Shown one piece after another: positions 31,539-38,890 of a stretch of DNA of 41,601 bases (position 1 is its first letter; the number at the start of each line of letters is the position of its first letter). Source of the DNA: an uncultured Actinomycetes bacterium (lineage in GTDB: Bacteria > Actinomycetota > Acidimicrobiia > Acidimicrobiales > SZUA-35); NCBI GenBank assembly GCA_902826025.1, contig CADEDH010000018.1, positions 12,633 through 54,233 on the forward strand, written 5' to 3'. The notes beneath the pieces were generated by a model. It did no database searches. It was not told where the DNA came from and saw only the letters and a program-made list of their open reading frames with translations. A program made the translations under genes and the position numbers.

Positions 31539-31552
31539 GTTGATACATCAAC
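31539..31552. promoter_or_regulatory. MarR operator O1
   Basis: GTTGATACATCAAC has perfect 6-bp arms around a 2-nt centre, a typical MarR-family site. It overlaps the -10 region of the yceI promoter. Its centre is 28 bp from that of O2, close to three helical turns. Confidence 0.7.
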
Positions 31553-31579
31553 CTTATCCGCCTGAGGTTGATGCGTCAA
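31551..31579 (-). promoter_or_regulatory. Promoter of yceI-family gene
   Basis: On the minus strand TTGACG (31574-31579) and TAAGGT (31551-31556) are separated by 17 nt. The -35 lies in O2 and the -10 touches O1, so binding of the regulator to either would block it. Confidence 0.6.
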
Positions 31580-31580
31580 C
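31567..31580. promoter_or_regulatory. MarR operator O2
   Basis: GTTGATGCGTCAAC matches O1 with one arm mismatch. It covers the -35 of the yceI promoter and the probable -35 of the marR promoter, so it can control both directions. Confidence 0.7.
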
Positions 31581-31598
31581 TACCCTATCGTGTAGCGT
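31568..31598 (+). promoter_or_regulatory. Promoter of marR
   Basis: TTGATG (31568-31573), a 19-nt spacer and TAGCGT (31593-31598), ending 7 nt before ATG 31606. The spacing implies a leaderless transcript and autoregulation through O2. Confidence 0.5.
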
Positions 31599-31605
31599 GG
31601 GACCC

Positions 31606-32064
31606 ATGGCCGAGACCCGGTGGCTGGCGGAGCACGAGCTCCAGGCCTGGCGCAACCTCAACCTCATGTACAGCCAGCTCTCCGGCCTCCTGGCCCGCGA
31701 GCTGGCTGGCAGCGGCCTGTCCTACCCCGACTACCTGGTGCTGGCCATGCTAAGCGACCTGCCCGATCAGCGGGTGCGCCCCTCCGAGATGGGATGCCTG
31801 CTCGGCTGGGAGAAGAGCCGGGTGTCGCACCACGTGGCCCGGATGGAGCGTCGGGGCCTGGTGGGCCGCGAGCGGTGCCCCACCGATCAGCGGGGCTGGT
31901 TCATCGCCATGACCGAAACCGGCCGGGCCGCCATCGCCGCTGCCGCCCCCGAACACGTGGAGGCCGTGCGCCGCCACGCCATGGGCCTGCTCACCGACGA
32001 CGAGATCGCCACCCTCGACCGGATCTGCCAGAAGATCCTGGATCAGCTCCCCCGAGAGGGGTAG
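31606..32064 (+). CDS. MarR-family transcriptional regulator
   Basis: A 152-residue winged-helix regulator. The N-terminal dimer helix is WRNLNLMYSQLSGLLARELAGSG. The DNA-binding domain reads RPSEMGCLLGWEKSRVSHHVARMERRGLVGRE with the wing CPTDQRGWFIAMT, and the C-terminal helices complete the dimer interface. Length is typical. ATG 31606 is preferred to 31540 because the upstream frame consists of operator DNA and TAGCGT lies 7 nt away. It should bind the two TTGATN-type palindromes in the intergenic region and repress itself and the yceI-type gene until an inducing ligand appears. The ligand is unknown. Confidence 0.93.
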   Translation: MAETRWLAEHELQAWRNLNLMYSQLSGLLARELAGSGLSYPDYLVLAMLSDLPDQRVRPSEMGCLLGWEKSRVSHHVARMERRGLVGRERCPTDQRGWFIAMTETGRAAIAAAAPEHVEAVRRHAMGLLTDDEIATLDRICQKILDQLPREG

Positions 32065-32093
32065 GAGGGCCCGACGAGCCGGACAGCCCCGGT

Positions 32094-32137
32094 GTTCGCC
32101 GAAGGCGAACCCGAGGCAGTGTTCGCCTTCGGCGAAC
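32094..32137. terminator. Tandem complementary hairpins, bidirectional terminator
   Basis: Two 17-nt hairpins, GTTCGCC-GAA-GGCGAAC (32094-32110) and GTTCGCC-TTC-GGCGAAC (32121-32137), each with 7-bp stems. They are exact reverse complements of each other, so they can also pair as one long stem. They lie between the convergent marR and OmpA-BMP genes. Confidence 0.7.
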
Positions 32138-32151
32138 CGGCAGGGCGCACC

Positions 32152-33690
32152 TCAGGCCGGGGCGGGCACGATGATGGCGCCCGACTTGATGTCGGCGATG
32201 AGCTTCTCGCCCCGGGCCTTCACGTCCTCGGGTAGGGCGTACCCGGGGTTGTATTCGATCACGAGACCGCCGTCGGCCAGGGTGGCCACCTGGCTACGGC
32301 CGTTGGCCACGCCGGCATCGATGTCGGCCACGATCGGCCGCAGCAGCACTTCCCAGTGGTACACCTGCGACGCCACCACCACGGTGGGGGCCAGGGAGGC
32401 CTGGTTGGCCTGGGTGCCGAACCACACCACGCCGCCCTTCTGCTGGGCGGCGGAGATGGCGCCGGTCACCATCTCGGCGGTGCCGGTGAGCACGTCGGCC
32501 CCGGCCGCCATGTGCTTCTGGGCCACCTCGGCGGCCAGGGCGATGTCGCCGAACGAGCCCGTGTACTCGACCGGCAACTTGATGCCGGGCTTCTGGGCCG
32601 AGGCGCCGGCTTTGAAGCCCTCGATGTAGCGCTTGGCGTCGGCCACCTCGATCGGGCCGACCACGCCCACCGTGCCGGTCTTGGACAGCATGGCGGCCAT
32701 GCCGCCCATCACGTAGCCGCCCTGCTCGGCGGCGGCGTCGTAGGCGTAGAGGTTGGGCAGGGCGAACGTGTCGGTGGCGGTGCCCCAGGCGAACACCGAG
32801 TTGGGGTGGGCCTTGACGATCTCCACCAGCTGGGGCCCGAACTCCACGCCGTGGGCGATGATGAGGTTGTAGCCCTCTTCGGCGTACTTCTGGATGGCGG
32901 CGGCGGCCTCGGCCGGCACGAAGGTGTTGTCGGTGATGTCGACCTGCACCCCACCCCGCTCGGCGGCCACCACGTTGATGGCGTCGACCATGCTCTGGGT
33001 GAAAGCCAGGTCGTTGCGGGCGCTGGGGGCCACCACCCCGATCTTCATCGTGACGTTGGCCGGCGCGGCGGCGGCCGCCCCGGTGTCGACCACCTCGAGC
33101 GTCACCCGCCGCTCCAGGCCGGCCAGGTCTTTCGATCCGGTGGAGTCCGACGCCCCCATGGCTTCGGTGATCAGGGAGTCGGGAGAGACCCCCTGCTCCA
33201 CCAGATAGGCCTTCACGGCAGCGGCCCGGGCGGTGCTGACGGTGAGGTTGGTCTCGCTGGCGCCGGTGGAGTCGGTGTGGCCGACCACCTTCACCGACGA
33301 CCCGGGGTAGGCCTGGATGGTCAGGGAAACGGTGTTGAGGATCCGCTTGTGCAGGTCGGTGACCGTGGACTGGCCGGTTTCGAAGATGAGGGGCGTGGCC
33401 GCCAGCACGCGGTCGAGCTCGGCCTGCATGGCCACCGCCGGAGACCGCGAGGTGTCGGTACCAGCGCCCTGCCCGGCGGGCACGGTGGTGGGCGATGCCA
33501 GCAGGGAGCTGCCGGTGGGCGTGCCCACCGTGTCGGCGGTGGTGACGTCGTCGGCGGTGTCGCTGCTGGCCAGGACCCCGTGCTCCCGGAGGTTCAACCC
33601 CACCAGAACGACGTTGAGGAGGATGAGGAACGCAGCCGCCACCAACCGCAGGCGGGATCCTTCTCGGGACCGGGTACGGGCCGCCGTCAC
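32152..33690 (-). CDS. Membrane-anchored OmpA-like/BMP (PnrA-like) fusion protein
   Basis: A 512-residue fusion. Residues 14-35 are one membrane anchor with basic residues before it, followed by a Ser/Thr-rich spacer. Residues about 98-201 form an OmpA C-terminal-like peptidoglycan-binding domain with FETGQSTVTD, GHTDSTGASETN (Asp140) and VSTARAAAVKAYL (Arg155). Residues about 215-512 form a basic membrane protein (BMP/PnrA/Med) binding domain: KIGVVAPSARNDLAF, IIAHGVEFG, VFAWGTATD and YVMGGMAAML. BMP domains usually bind nucleosides as ABC lipoproteins; here no transporter genes are adjacent. GGAGG about 8 nt before GTG 33690 and the coupled leader ORF decide the start. A wall-tethered sensor or scavenger is inferred. 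Confidence 0.85.
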   Translation of the reverse strand: MTAARTRSREGSRLRLVAAAFLILLNVVLVGLNLREHGVLASSDTADDVTTADTVGTPTGSSLLASPTTVPAGQGAGTDTSRSPAVAMQAELDRVLAATPLIFETGQSTVTDLHKRILNTVSLTIQAYPGSSVKVVGHTDSTGASETNLTVSTARAAAVKAYLVEQGVSPDSLITEAMGASDSTGSKDLAGLERRVTLEVVDTGAAAAAPANVTMKIGVVAPSARNDLAFTQSMVDAINVVAAERGGVQVDITDNTFVPAEAAAAIQKYAEEGYNLIIAHGVEFGPQLVEIVKAHPNSVFAWGTATDTFALPNLYAYDAAAEQGGYVMGGMAAMLSKTGTVGVVGPIEVADAKRYIEGFKAGASAQKPGIKLPVEYTGSFGDIALAAEVAQKHMAAGADVLTGTAEMVTGAISAAQQKGGVVWFGTQANQASLAPTVVVASQVYHWEVLLRPIVADIDAGVANGRSQVATLADGGLVIEYNPGYALPEDVKARGEKLIADIKSGAIIVPAPA

Positions 33691-33734
33691 GCCGTCGCCT
33701 CCGGGCGTGCGGAGTGGACTTCGTGGCTCAGCAT
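33687..33734 (-). CDS. 15-codon leader peptide coupled to the OmpA-BMP gene
   Basis: ATG 33734 opens a 15-residue frame, MLSHEVHSARPEATA, whose TGA (33687-33689) overlaps the GTG of the next gene as GTGA. TAGGGT (33743-33748) ends 8 nt before the ATG, so this would be the first codon of a leaderless mRNA. The peptide has no run of one amino acid to suggest attenuation. Coupling or upstream-ORF control of the main gene is an inference. Confidence 0.45.
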   Translation of the reverse strand: MLSHEVHSARPEATA

Positions 33735-33742
33735 GGCCACGT

Positions 33743-33748
33743 ACCCTA
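33743..33748 (-). promoter_or_regulatory. -10-like TAGGGT for the leader ORF and OmpA-BMP gene
   Basis: TAGGGT is 8 nt before ATG 33734, the spacing seen at other leaderless candidates here. No convincing -35 was identified. Confidence 0.4.
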
Positions 33749-33799
33749 GCAGTATTGCCCAAACTCGCACGTCCGAACCCGAAGCTGCCCCGAGCGCGG

Positions 33800-33850
33800 C
33801 CCGGGCCCCGCCGGAGTGCCCTGGTGGGGGCACTCCGGGCGGGGCCCGGG
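33800..33850 (-). terminator. Very strong terminator hairpin after the surface-protein gene
   Basis: Left arm 33800-33821 pairs with right arm 33828-33850 over 22 bp with a single bulged G and a 6-nt loop (TGGTGG). It starts about 38 nt after the surface-protein stop and isolates that transcript from the OmpA-BMP promoter. Confidence 0.8.
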
Positions 33851-33887
33851 TCGGTTCAGCCCGTCAGGAGGCGGGCGGAAGGCGGGG

Positions 33888-36800
33888 TCAGACGACCTCT
33901 TCCTTGCGGGCGACGCTGGCGCTCACCACCTTCACGATCCCCATCGTGGTCGCGCCCGCACCGAGCAGAGCCGCCCCGAGGTAGATGTAGAGGTTGCTGT
34001 CCACACCGGTGTTGGCCAGCCCCCCGCTCCCTGAGCCGGCCAGCACCAGCAGGCCGAGGTTGGCGCTGCGGGTGGCACCGGAGGCGGTGGTGCCGTTCAC
34101 CTGCACCGTCTGCTCCCCGGGGGCCACGTTGACGGAGAACGACCGGTCGAACGTGCCGTCGGACAGTACGGTCGCCGCCCCCAGATAGGTGTTGGTGGAC
34201 GTGATCCACACGTGGGCGGTGGAGCCGGGCATGAAGCCCTCACCCCGCACCCGCACCGTGCCCGTGTCCTCCATCACCAGGTAGGGCTTCCCGTCGGAAC
34301 CGGTCTTGACCGGGCAAGCGGTGCCGCAGTCGCCCGACAGGGTGAGGGCCACCCCGTCCGGCGACGACACCTCGATGCCGGTCTTGTTCTCCACCACCTT
34401 CACCTCCACGGCCACCGGGTTGCCGTTGTCACGGACCTCGGTGCCACCCTTGGGCAGGTCGGGCAGGTTGCCGTTGCCGTCGGGAATGGCGGTGACGGTG
34501 GTGGTGGGGGCGGCGGTGGTGGTCGTCGGTGCCGCCGTGGTGGCCGGAGTGCTGACGACGTTGCCGCTCACGTCCGTGGCGTTGCCGTTGCCCAGAACGT
34601 TCACCGCCCGGACATCGAAGGTGTGGCTGCCCTCGGTGAGGTTGGCCAGCACGACCGAGTACACCCCGTTGCCGTCGGGGGCGGAGTTCACCTGGGTCCA
34701 GGTCGTGCCGCCGTCGGTCGACACCTCGTACCAGCGAATGGCGGAGCCGCCATCGTCACTGGGTGCCTTCCACGACACCGTGCCCTGCAACGGCTGGGTC
34801 AGGTCCACCGTCAACTCCCGTACCGGCCCGGGCGGGCCGGCGTAGACGATGTTCTCCGGGCAATCGACGCTGGAGCCGCTGACCGTGAAGCTGCGTGACG
34901 GTGCCTGGCTGGTGGCCGCCCCGGTCACGTTCTGGGTCAGGGTGCCGACGACGCTCTGCACGATCGGGCAGTTGGGCGAGCCCGGCGCCTGGGTGTTGTC
35001 GAGCAGGTAGTCGAGGCAGAGCTCGGGGCCCCGGCCCTCGTACAGGATGGTGAAGTCGGCCGAGGTCAGCGCCCCGCCGGTCACTCCGGAGAAGGCGATG
35101 TTGAACGTCGGACGGGCGCCGGTGTCGGCCACCGGCAGACTGGCCAGCGACAAGGTGTTGCCCACCGTGATCGGTACGTTCGACCAGCCGGGCACGGCAT
35201 CACCGTTGCCCGTCCGCACGGTGAGCGTCTGGCTGGCCGGCGTGCCGCCGCTGACGGTGTTGAGCGTGAGCGATGTCCACCGGTCGATACCCCCCGACGA
35301 GGTGCACACGAAGCGCGGGGCGAAGGCCGACGGCTGGAGCGTGATCACCGGGTTGCTTGCGCACGACGAGGCCCCTGTGTAGGCGTCGAACAGGCCGATC
35401 TTGCCCGGGTCGGAGTTGTACCAGATGCAGGCCGGGTTGTTCGGGTCGGTCACCAGGGCGTACAGCGAGGTGTCACTGGTGGGCGTGGTGTCGAACCCGG
35501 CGCAGGCGGCGTTGGTGGCGTAGTCGAAGCAGTAGACCTCGTTGGTCGACAGGACCTTCTGCAGGTAGGCCCGGCCCGATGTGGCGGTGAACTTGCCGTA
35601 CGTGCCCGACGCACCGTTGCTGCCGGCGCTACCCGACCAGGGGGTGATGCTGTGGGGGTTCGTCCAGGCCTGCACCGCGCCGGCCAGGTTCAGGCAGCCG
35701 TTCCACATGCAGACGCCGTCGATGTTGCCCGACGTGTCCATGTGGGCCACCGGTGACATGTTGGCCACCGTCCAGCCCAGCGAGGCGTACGTGACGGGCC
35801 ACGAGCCAGCGCACGGGCTCAGGTTCGACGACTCGAAGCAGTAGAGCGTGGTGTCGGTGGTGGCGAACACCTTCGAGCCGAGGCCGTACACGTGGTAGCG
35901 CTGTGTGGCGCTCGTGCCCGCGAGCTGCACCGGCGAGTTGGCGCAGGCGGCGTTGGTGTTGGGGTCGAAGCACAGCAGCTTCTGGCTCGCCGATTCGAGG
36001 CCGAACAGCCGGCCGCCGACGCCCTCGGCGTTGGACAGGGACGAGTGGGTTGTGATGTTGGCGGTGGAGCTCAGCACGGTGAAGCCGCAGTTGGTGGGGG
36101 GCGCGGTGTTGAGGTCCATGCACAGGGCGCCCGGCTTGTTCTGATCCGCTCCGGCCGACGACTGGGCCGAGAAAGCGTAGGCCTTGCCGGTGTTGCCGTT
36201 CACCCAGCCGCCGGAGCGGTTGCCGGCCCGGTACCCGCTGAACTGGGAGAAGGCGGCACCCGACGTCTGTGTGGGATCGAAGCCCGTACAACGGGCGCCC
36301 GACGTGCGCAGGTGGCAGTCGAGAGCTACGTAGGTCTCCTGGTGGTGGAAGATGTTCAGCACGTAGTTGTCGTAGAAGAACACGTCCCAACCGTCGCCAC
36401 CGGTACTGCCGGAGAACGTGCTGGCCGGGACCGGCGAGTTGACGGCCTTGGTGTACTGCTGCGACGAGCCGTTGATGGCGCCGGCGTTGACCGTGGCCGT
36501 GGCCCGCACGCTGGTGACGTCGGCCGGCGTGCCGGGCTCGGTGCCCACCCAGTTGGCCCCGTCGTCTACGGACCACTCGATGGACCATCCCTCGGGAGCG
36601 ACCACGCTGCCCGCCTTGTAGACGGTGGCGTCGTCGAGATCGATGCGGAGCTCCCGGGGGCCGTTGCCCTCCTCCAGCAGGCCGCCCACGGCGGCGGTCA
36701 TCTCGGTTCCCGACGAGATCACCGAGTCGTCCCGTACGGTGCCGCCACTGGTCATCAGCGTCAACGACGGGACGGGAGCCACGGCCTCCGCCGGACTGAT

Positions 36801-36899
36801 GCCCAGCACGCTCAGAAGCAGCGCCAAGCACAAGCCGATGGACACAACGGGTACGTATCGCCTGGCAACTGTCGCCCAGGCACGACGAAATACACCCAC
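33888..36899 (-). CDS. Large LANTG-anchored surface protein with Cys-bearing repeats and Fn3 domain
   Basis: A 1003-residue exported protein. Residues 1-40 are a signal peptide (SIGLCLALLLSVLGISPAEA). The first 500 or so residues hold repeated units with CFDxxTNAACA-like or CxD...C segments (for example LLCFDPNTNAACA, YCFDYATNAACAGF, LYCFESSNLSPCAG), suggesting a disulfide-stapled beta-propeller. Residues about 689-782 are a fibronectin type III domain (PGPVRELTV, SWKAPSDDGGSAIRWYEVS), then a Thr-rich linker (783-805), a C-terminal Ig-like domain, and the sorting signal LANTG (961-965) with a hydrophobic helix and an Arg/Lys-containing tail. LAxTG is the class E sortase signal, and a class E sortase is encoded 107 bp upstream. 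AGGAGG precedes the GTG start. Adhesion or glycan binding is plausible. Confidence 0.87.
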   Translation of the reverse strand: MGVFRRAWATVARRYVPVVSIGLCLALLLSVLGISPAEAVAPVPSLTLMTSGGTVRDDSVISSGTEMTAAVGGLLEEGNGPRELRIDLDDATVYKAGSVVAPEGWSIEWSVDDGANWVGTEPGTPADVTSVRATATVNAGAINGSSQQYTKAVNSPVPASTFSGSTGGDGWDVFFYDNYVLNIFHHQETYVALDCHLRTSGARCTGFDPTQTSGAAFSQFSGYRAGNRSGGWVNGNTGKAYAFSAQSSAGADQNKPGALCMDLNTAPPTNCGFTVLSSTANITTHSSLSNAEGVGGRLFGLESASQKLLCFDPNTNAACANSPVQLAGTSATQRYHVYGLGSKVFATTDTTLYCFESSNLSPCAGSWPVTYASLGWTVANMSPVAHMDTSGNIDGVCMWNGCLNLAGAVQAWTNPHSITPWSGSAGSNGASGTYGKFTATSGRAYLQKVLSTNEVYCFDYATNAACAGFDTTPTSDTSLYALVTDPNNPACIWYNSDPGKIGLFDAYTGASSCASNPVITLQPSAFAPRFVCTSSGGIDRWTSLTLNTVSGGTPASQTLTVRTGNGDAVPGWSNVPITVGNTLSLASLPVADTGARPTFNIAFSGVTGGALTSADFTILYEGRGPELCLDYLLDNTQAPGSPNCPIVQSVVGTLTQNVTGAATSQAPSRSFTVSGSSVDCPENIVYAGPPGPVRELTVDLTQPLQGTVSWKAPSDDGGSAIRWYEVSTDGGTTWTQVNSAPDGNGVYSVVLANLTEGSHTFDVRAVNVLGNGNATDVSGNVVSTPATTAAPTTTTAAPTTTVTAIPDGNGNLPDLPKGGTEVRDNGNPVAVEVKVVENKTGIEVSSPDGVALTLSGDCGTACPVKTGSDGKPYLVMEDTGTVRVRGEGFMPGSTAHVWITSTNTYLGAATVLSDGTFDRSFSVNVAPGEQTVQVNGTTASGATRSANLGLLVLAGSGSGGLANTGVDSNLYIYLGAALLGAGATTMGIVKVVSASVARKEEVV

Positions 36900-36922
36900 A
36901 ACTGTTACCTCCTCGGGCGACG

Positions 36923-36928
36923 ACGTTA
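36923..36928 (-). promoter_or_regulatory. -10-like TAACGT for the surface-protein gene
   Basis: TAACGT lies 23 nt before GTG 36899, with ribosome site GAGGAGG between them. It indicates separate transcription of the substrate gene from the sortase gene. Confidence 0.4.
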
Positions 36929-36940
36929 GGTTTGTTCACC

Positions 36941-36977
36941 CGACATGTGGTCGATACATGGGAAGAAATACATGTCG
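36941..36977. promoter_or_regulatory. Inverted repeat CGACATGT-N21-ACATGTCG
   Basis: Perfect 8-bp arms (36941-36948 and 36970-36977) in AT-rich DNA directly upstream of the surface-protein -10 hexamer. Each arm contains the palindrome ACATGT, and a third ATACATG lies between. This looks like a multi-site operator. Regulator unknown. Confidence 0.4.
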
Positions 36978-37006
36978 AATCTGAACGACTTATTCTTCCT
37001 AGTGGA

Positions 37007-38164
37007 TCAGCCTGTTGGTAGAAGGATGTCCAGGTGAACGAACATCAATAGCAGGGGCAATGCCGGAACGGATAGGGCCAATAGAACAAATTTATGGCCC
37101 TTTCCTCGCCGATTTATCACCACAGCTGGAGCCGCGCACACGGTGGTTAGAGCGGCCCAGAGAAGGACCTCGTCCAGCTCGCTCCAGTGCCAGCCGAACG
37201 GCTCTTGGGCCGGGCCCGACGGTCCGACGGATGGGACAACGGCGGCCGGATCGGCCGCATCAGCCGTATCGACCGATGCGTCGGGCCGGGCCGGTGAGGG
37301 CGGGGCCCCGGGTAACGGCTGGGCAAAGGCCACCGGACCACCTTCGAGCGTGGCCGTCACCACCAGACGCTGACGGTCGGAGTAGCGGGGGTGACAGGTG
37401 GTGAGGGTGAGGCGGTTGTCGCCCGTGGCGGCGATCGCGTCGGCGTCGCCCGGAGCTACGACCTGATGCCCGCTCACCGTGCCCTCGACGGGGTGGGTAT
37501 AGGCCTCCACCCGATACACGAACCGACCGTCCACCGTGTCCAACACGATGGGGTCGCCCGGCTCGAGCTGGTCGATGTCGGCGAACGGGGCGCCGTGGGT
37601 GGTGCGATGGCCGGCGATGGCGACGTTGCCGGCGTGACCGGGCAGCGGGGTGACGGGGTAGTGCCCCGGCCCCTCCCGGAGCTGGCTTCGGCCCACCCCT
37701 TCCACCACGATCTTGTCGAGCCCGATGGTGGGGGCCGTGATGCGGGCCACCGGTTCGGCCGACTGGGGCGGAGTGCGGGCCGGCACAGTGGCTGCGCCGG
37801 CCACCGACCCGGGACCGGGAGCGAGACCAGCGTCGGGGCCGGGGCCTTGGGCAACCGGGCCGAGAATCGCCTCGCCTCCCTCGGGCCCGGCCGGCGCCTG
37901 GCGGGCGCCGATGGCGCGGTCCAGCTCGGCCGCCAGATCCCGCTGGGCCCGCTGCTCGTGGAAACCGGTACCCCAGAGCTGGAACACGAGGAAGGCCACC
38001 ACCAGGCCGCCGAGGATCAGCAGGCCCCGCCCTGCAACGCTGACCGCCCGGATCAGTGCCGGGGCACGGCGGGCTGAGGGCGGGCGGAGCGGCGTCGGGT
38101 GGGTCTGCGGGCCGGGGCTCCGATCGAGGGAGACCGCGGCCGCCGGCAGGGTGTCGTTGGTCAA
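37007..38164 (-). CDS. Class E sortase
   Basis: A 385-residue membrane transpeptidase. A cytoplasmic Pro-rich start is followed by one helix (about 46-64), a Pro/Gly-rich stalk, and the sortase beta-barrel from about 140. Catalytic residues are His186 (IAGHRTTHGAPF), Cys257 (LTTCHPRYSDRQRLVV) and Arg264 or Arg266. Two more hydrophobic helices (about 333-350 and 358-376) close the protein. Class E sortases cut LAxTG signals and attach the protein to the wall; the next gene carries LANTG. No ATG or GTG fits before the first helix, so TTG 38164, with GGAG about 10 nt upstream, is proposed; this start is uncertain. Confidence 0.88.
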   Translation of the reverse strand: MTNDTLPAAAVSLDRSPGPQTHPTPLRPPSARRAPALIRAVSVAGRGLLILGGLVVAFLVFQLWGTGFHEQRAQRDLAAELDRAIGARQAPAGPEGGEAILGPVAQGPGPDAGLAPGPGSVAGAATVPARTPPQSAEPVARITAPTIGLDKIVVEGVGRSQLREGPGHYPVTPLPGHAGNVAIAGHRTTHGAPFADIDQLEPGDPIVLDTVDGRFVYRVEAYTHPVEGTVSGHQVVAPGDADAIAATGDNRLTLTTCHPRYSDRQRLVVTATLEGGPVAFAQPLPGAPPSPARPDASVDTADAADPAAVVPSVGPSGPAQEPFGWHWSELDEVLLWAALTTVCAAPAVVINRRGKGHKFVLLALSVPALPLLLMFVHLDILLPTG

Positions 38165-38422
38165 GGTTCGGGCTCCGGGTCGACGACGGCAATCACCCCA
38201 CAGCCACCGGCACCCGGGCGGGGCCGACGCCCCGTTCCTGCCGGTCGGGCCGGCCCACGCCCAGCCGAGGGTAGTGAGCGGCGACGGCGGAGCCCGGGAT
38301 CCCCGCCGGACCGGAGCCCTCGGGCCGCCCGACCGGTTGCGGGTGGCGGGCGGGGCCGTGTACACCGGTCGGTGGAGCGGCCGGCCGGCGGTCGCCGGGG
38401 TCGACGGAACGGAGACGGCGCC
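38165..38422. other. Divergent intergenic region, sortase and cupin genes
   Basis: Very GC-rich 258 bp between divergent starts. Promoters for both genes must lie here, but no convincing hexamers, operator palindrome or hairpin was found. Confidence 0.4.
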
Positions 38423-38866
38423 ATGGGAGCCGAGTCGGAAGATCACTGGCACGGAACGCTGCGCCACATCAAGGGCGGGGAGCTGAGCGGCGACACCACC
38501 CAGACCACGGGCATGCGCCGATTCGAGGCCATCTCGGGCAAGTCGGTCGGGTCCGACAAGCTGTGGATGGGCGAGACCCACGTGTCGCCGTCCACTGCGT
38601 CGGGTGACCACCACCACGGCAAGGCCGAGACCGCCATCTACATCGTGTCGGGCAATCCCGTGTTCGTGTTCGCCGAGGGCGAGGACGAGGTGCGGATCGA
38701 GACCGAGCCCGGCGACTACATCTTCGTGCCCCCCTACGTGCCCCACCGGGAGGAGAACCCCTCCCCCGACTCCGACGCCGTGGTGGTGATCGCCCGCAGC
38801 ACGCAGGACGGGATCGTCGTCAACCTGCCCAGCTTGTGGACCGAGGTCGAGCCCGACCCGGACTGA
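38423..38866 (+). CDS. Cupin-domain protein
   Basis: A 147-residue single-domain cupin. Motif 1 is GDHHHGKAETAIYIVSG (His63-65, Glu69) and motif 2 is PGDYIFVPPYVPHREEN (His108), giving the usual metal site of His, His, Glu and His. GGAGA about 7 nt before ATG 38423 sets the start. It precedes a P450 by 24 bp, so the two are likely co-transcribed. Small cupins can be isomerases, dioxygenases or ligand-binding proteins; the pairing with a P450 suggests a role on the same substrate. Confidence 0.87.
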   Translation: MGAESEDHWHGTLRHIKGGELSGDTTQTTGMRRFEAISGKSVGSDKLWMGETHVSPSTASGDHHHGKAETAIYIVSGNPVFVFAEGEDEVRIETEPGDYIFVPPYVPHREENPSPDSDAVVVIARSTQDGIVVNLPSLWTEVEPDPD

Positions 38867-38890
38867 GTGCGCCCGCATGAGGTTTAGAGC

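Noticed and set aside
32356..33984. Plus-strand 542-codon frame opposite the OmpA-BMP gene
   Set aside because: Low-complexity Gly/His content and no domain; it is a shadow of a well-supported gene.
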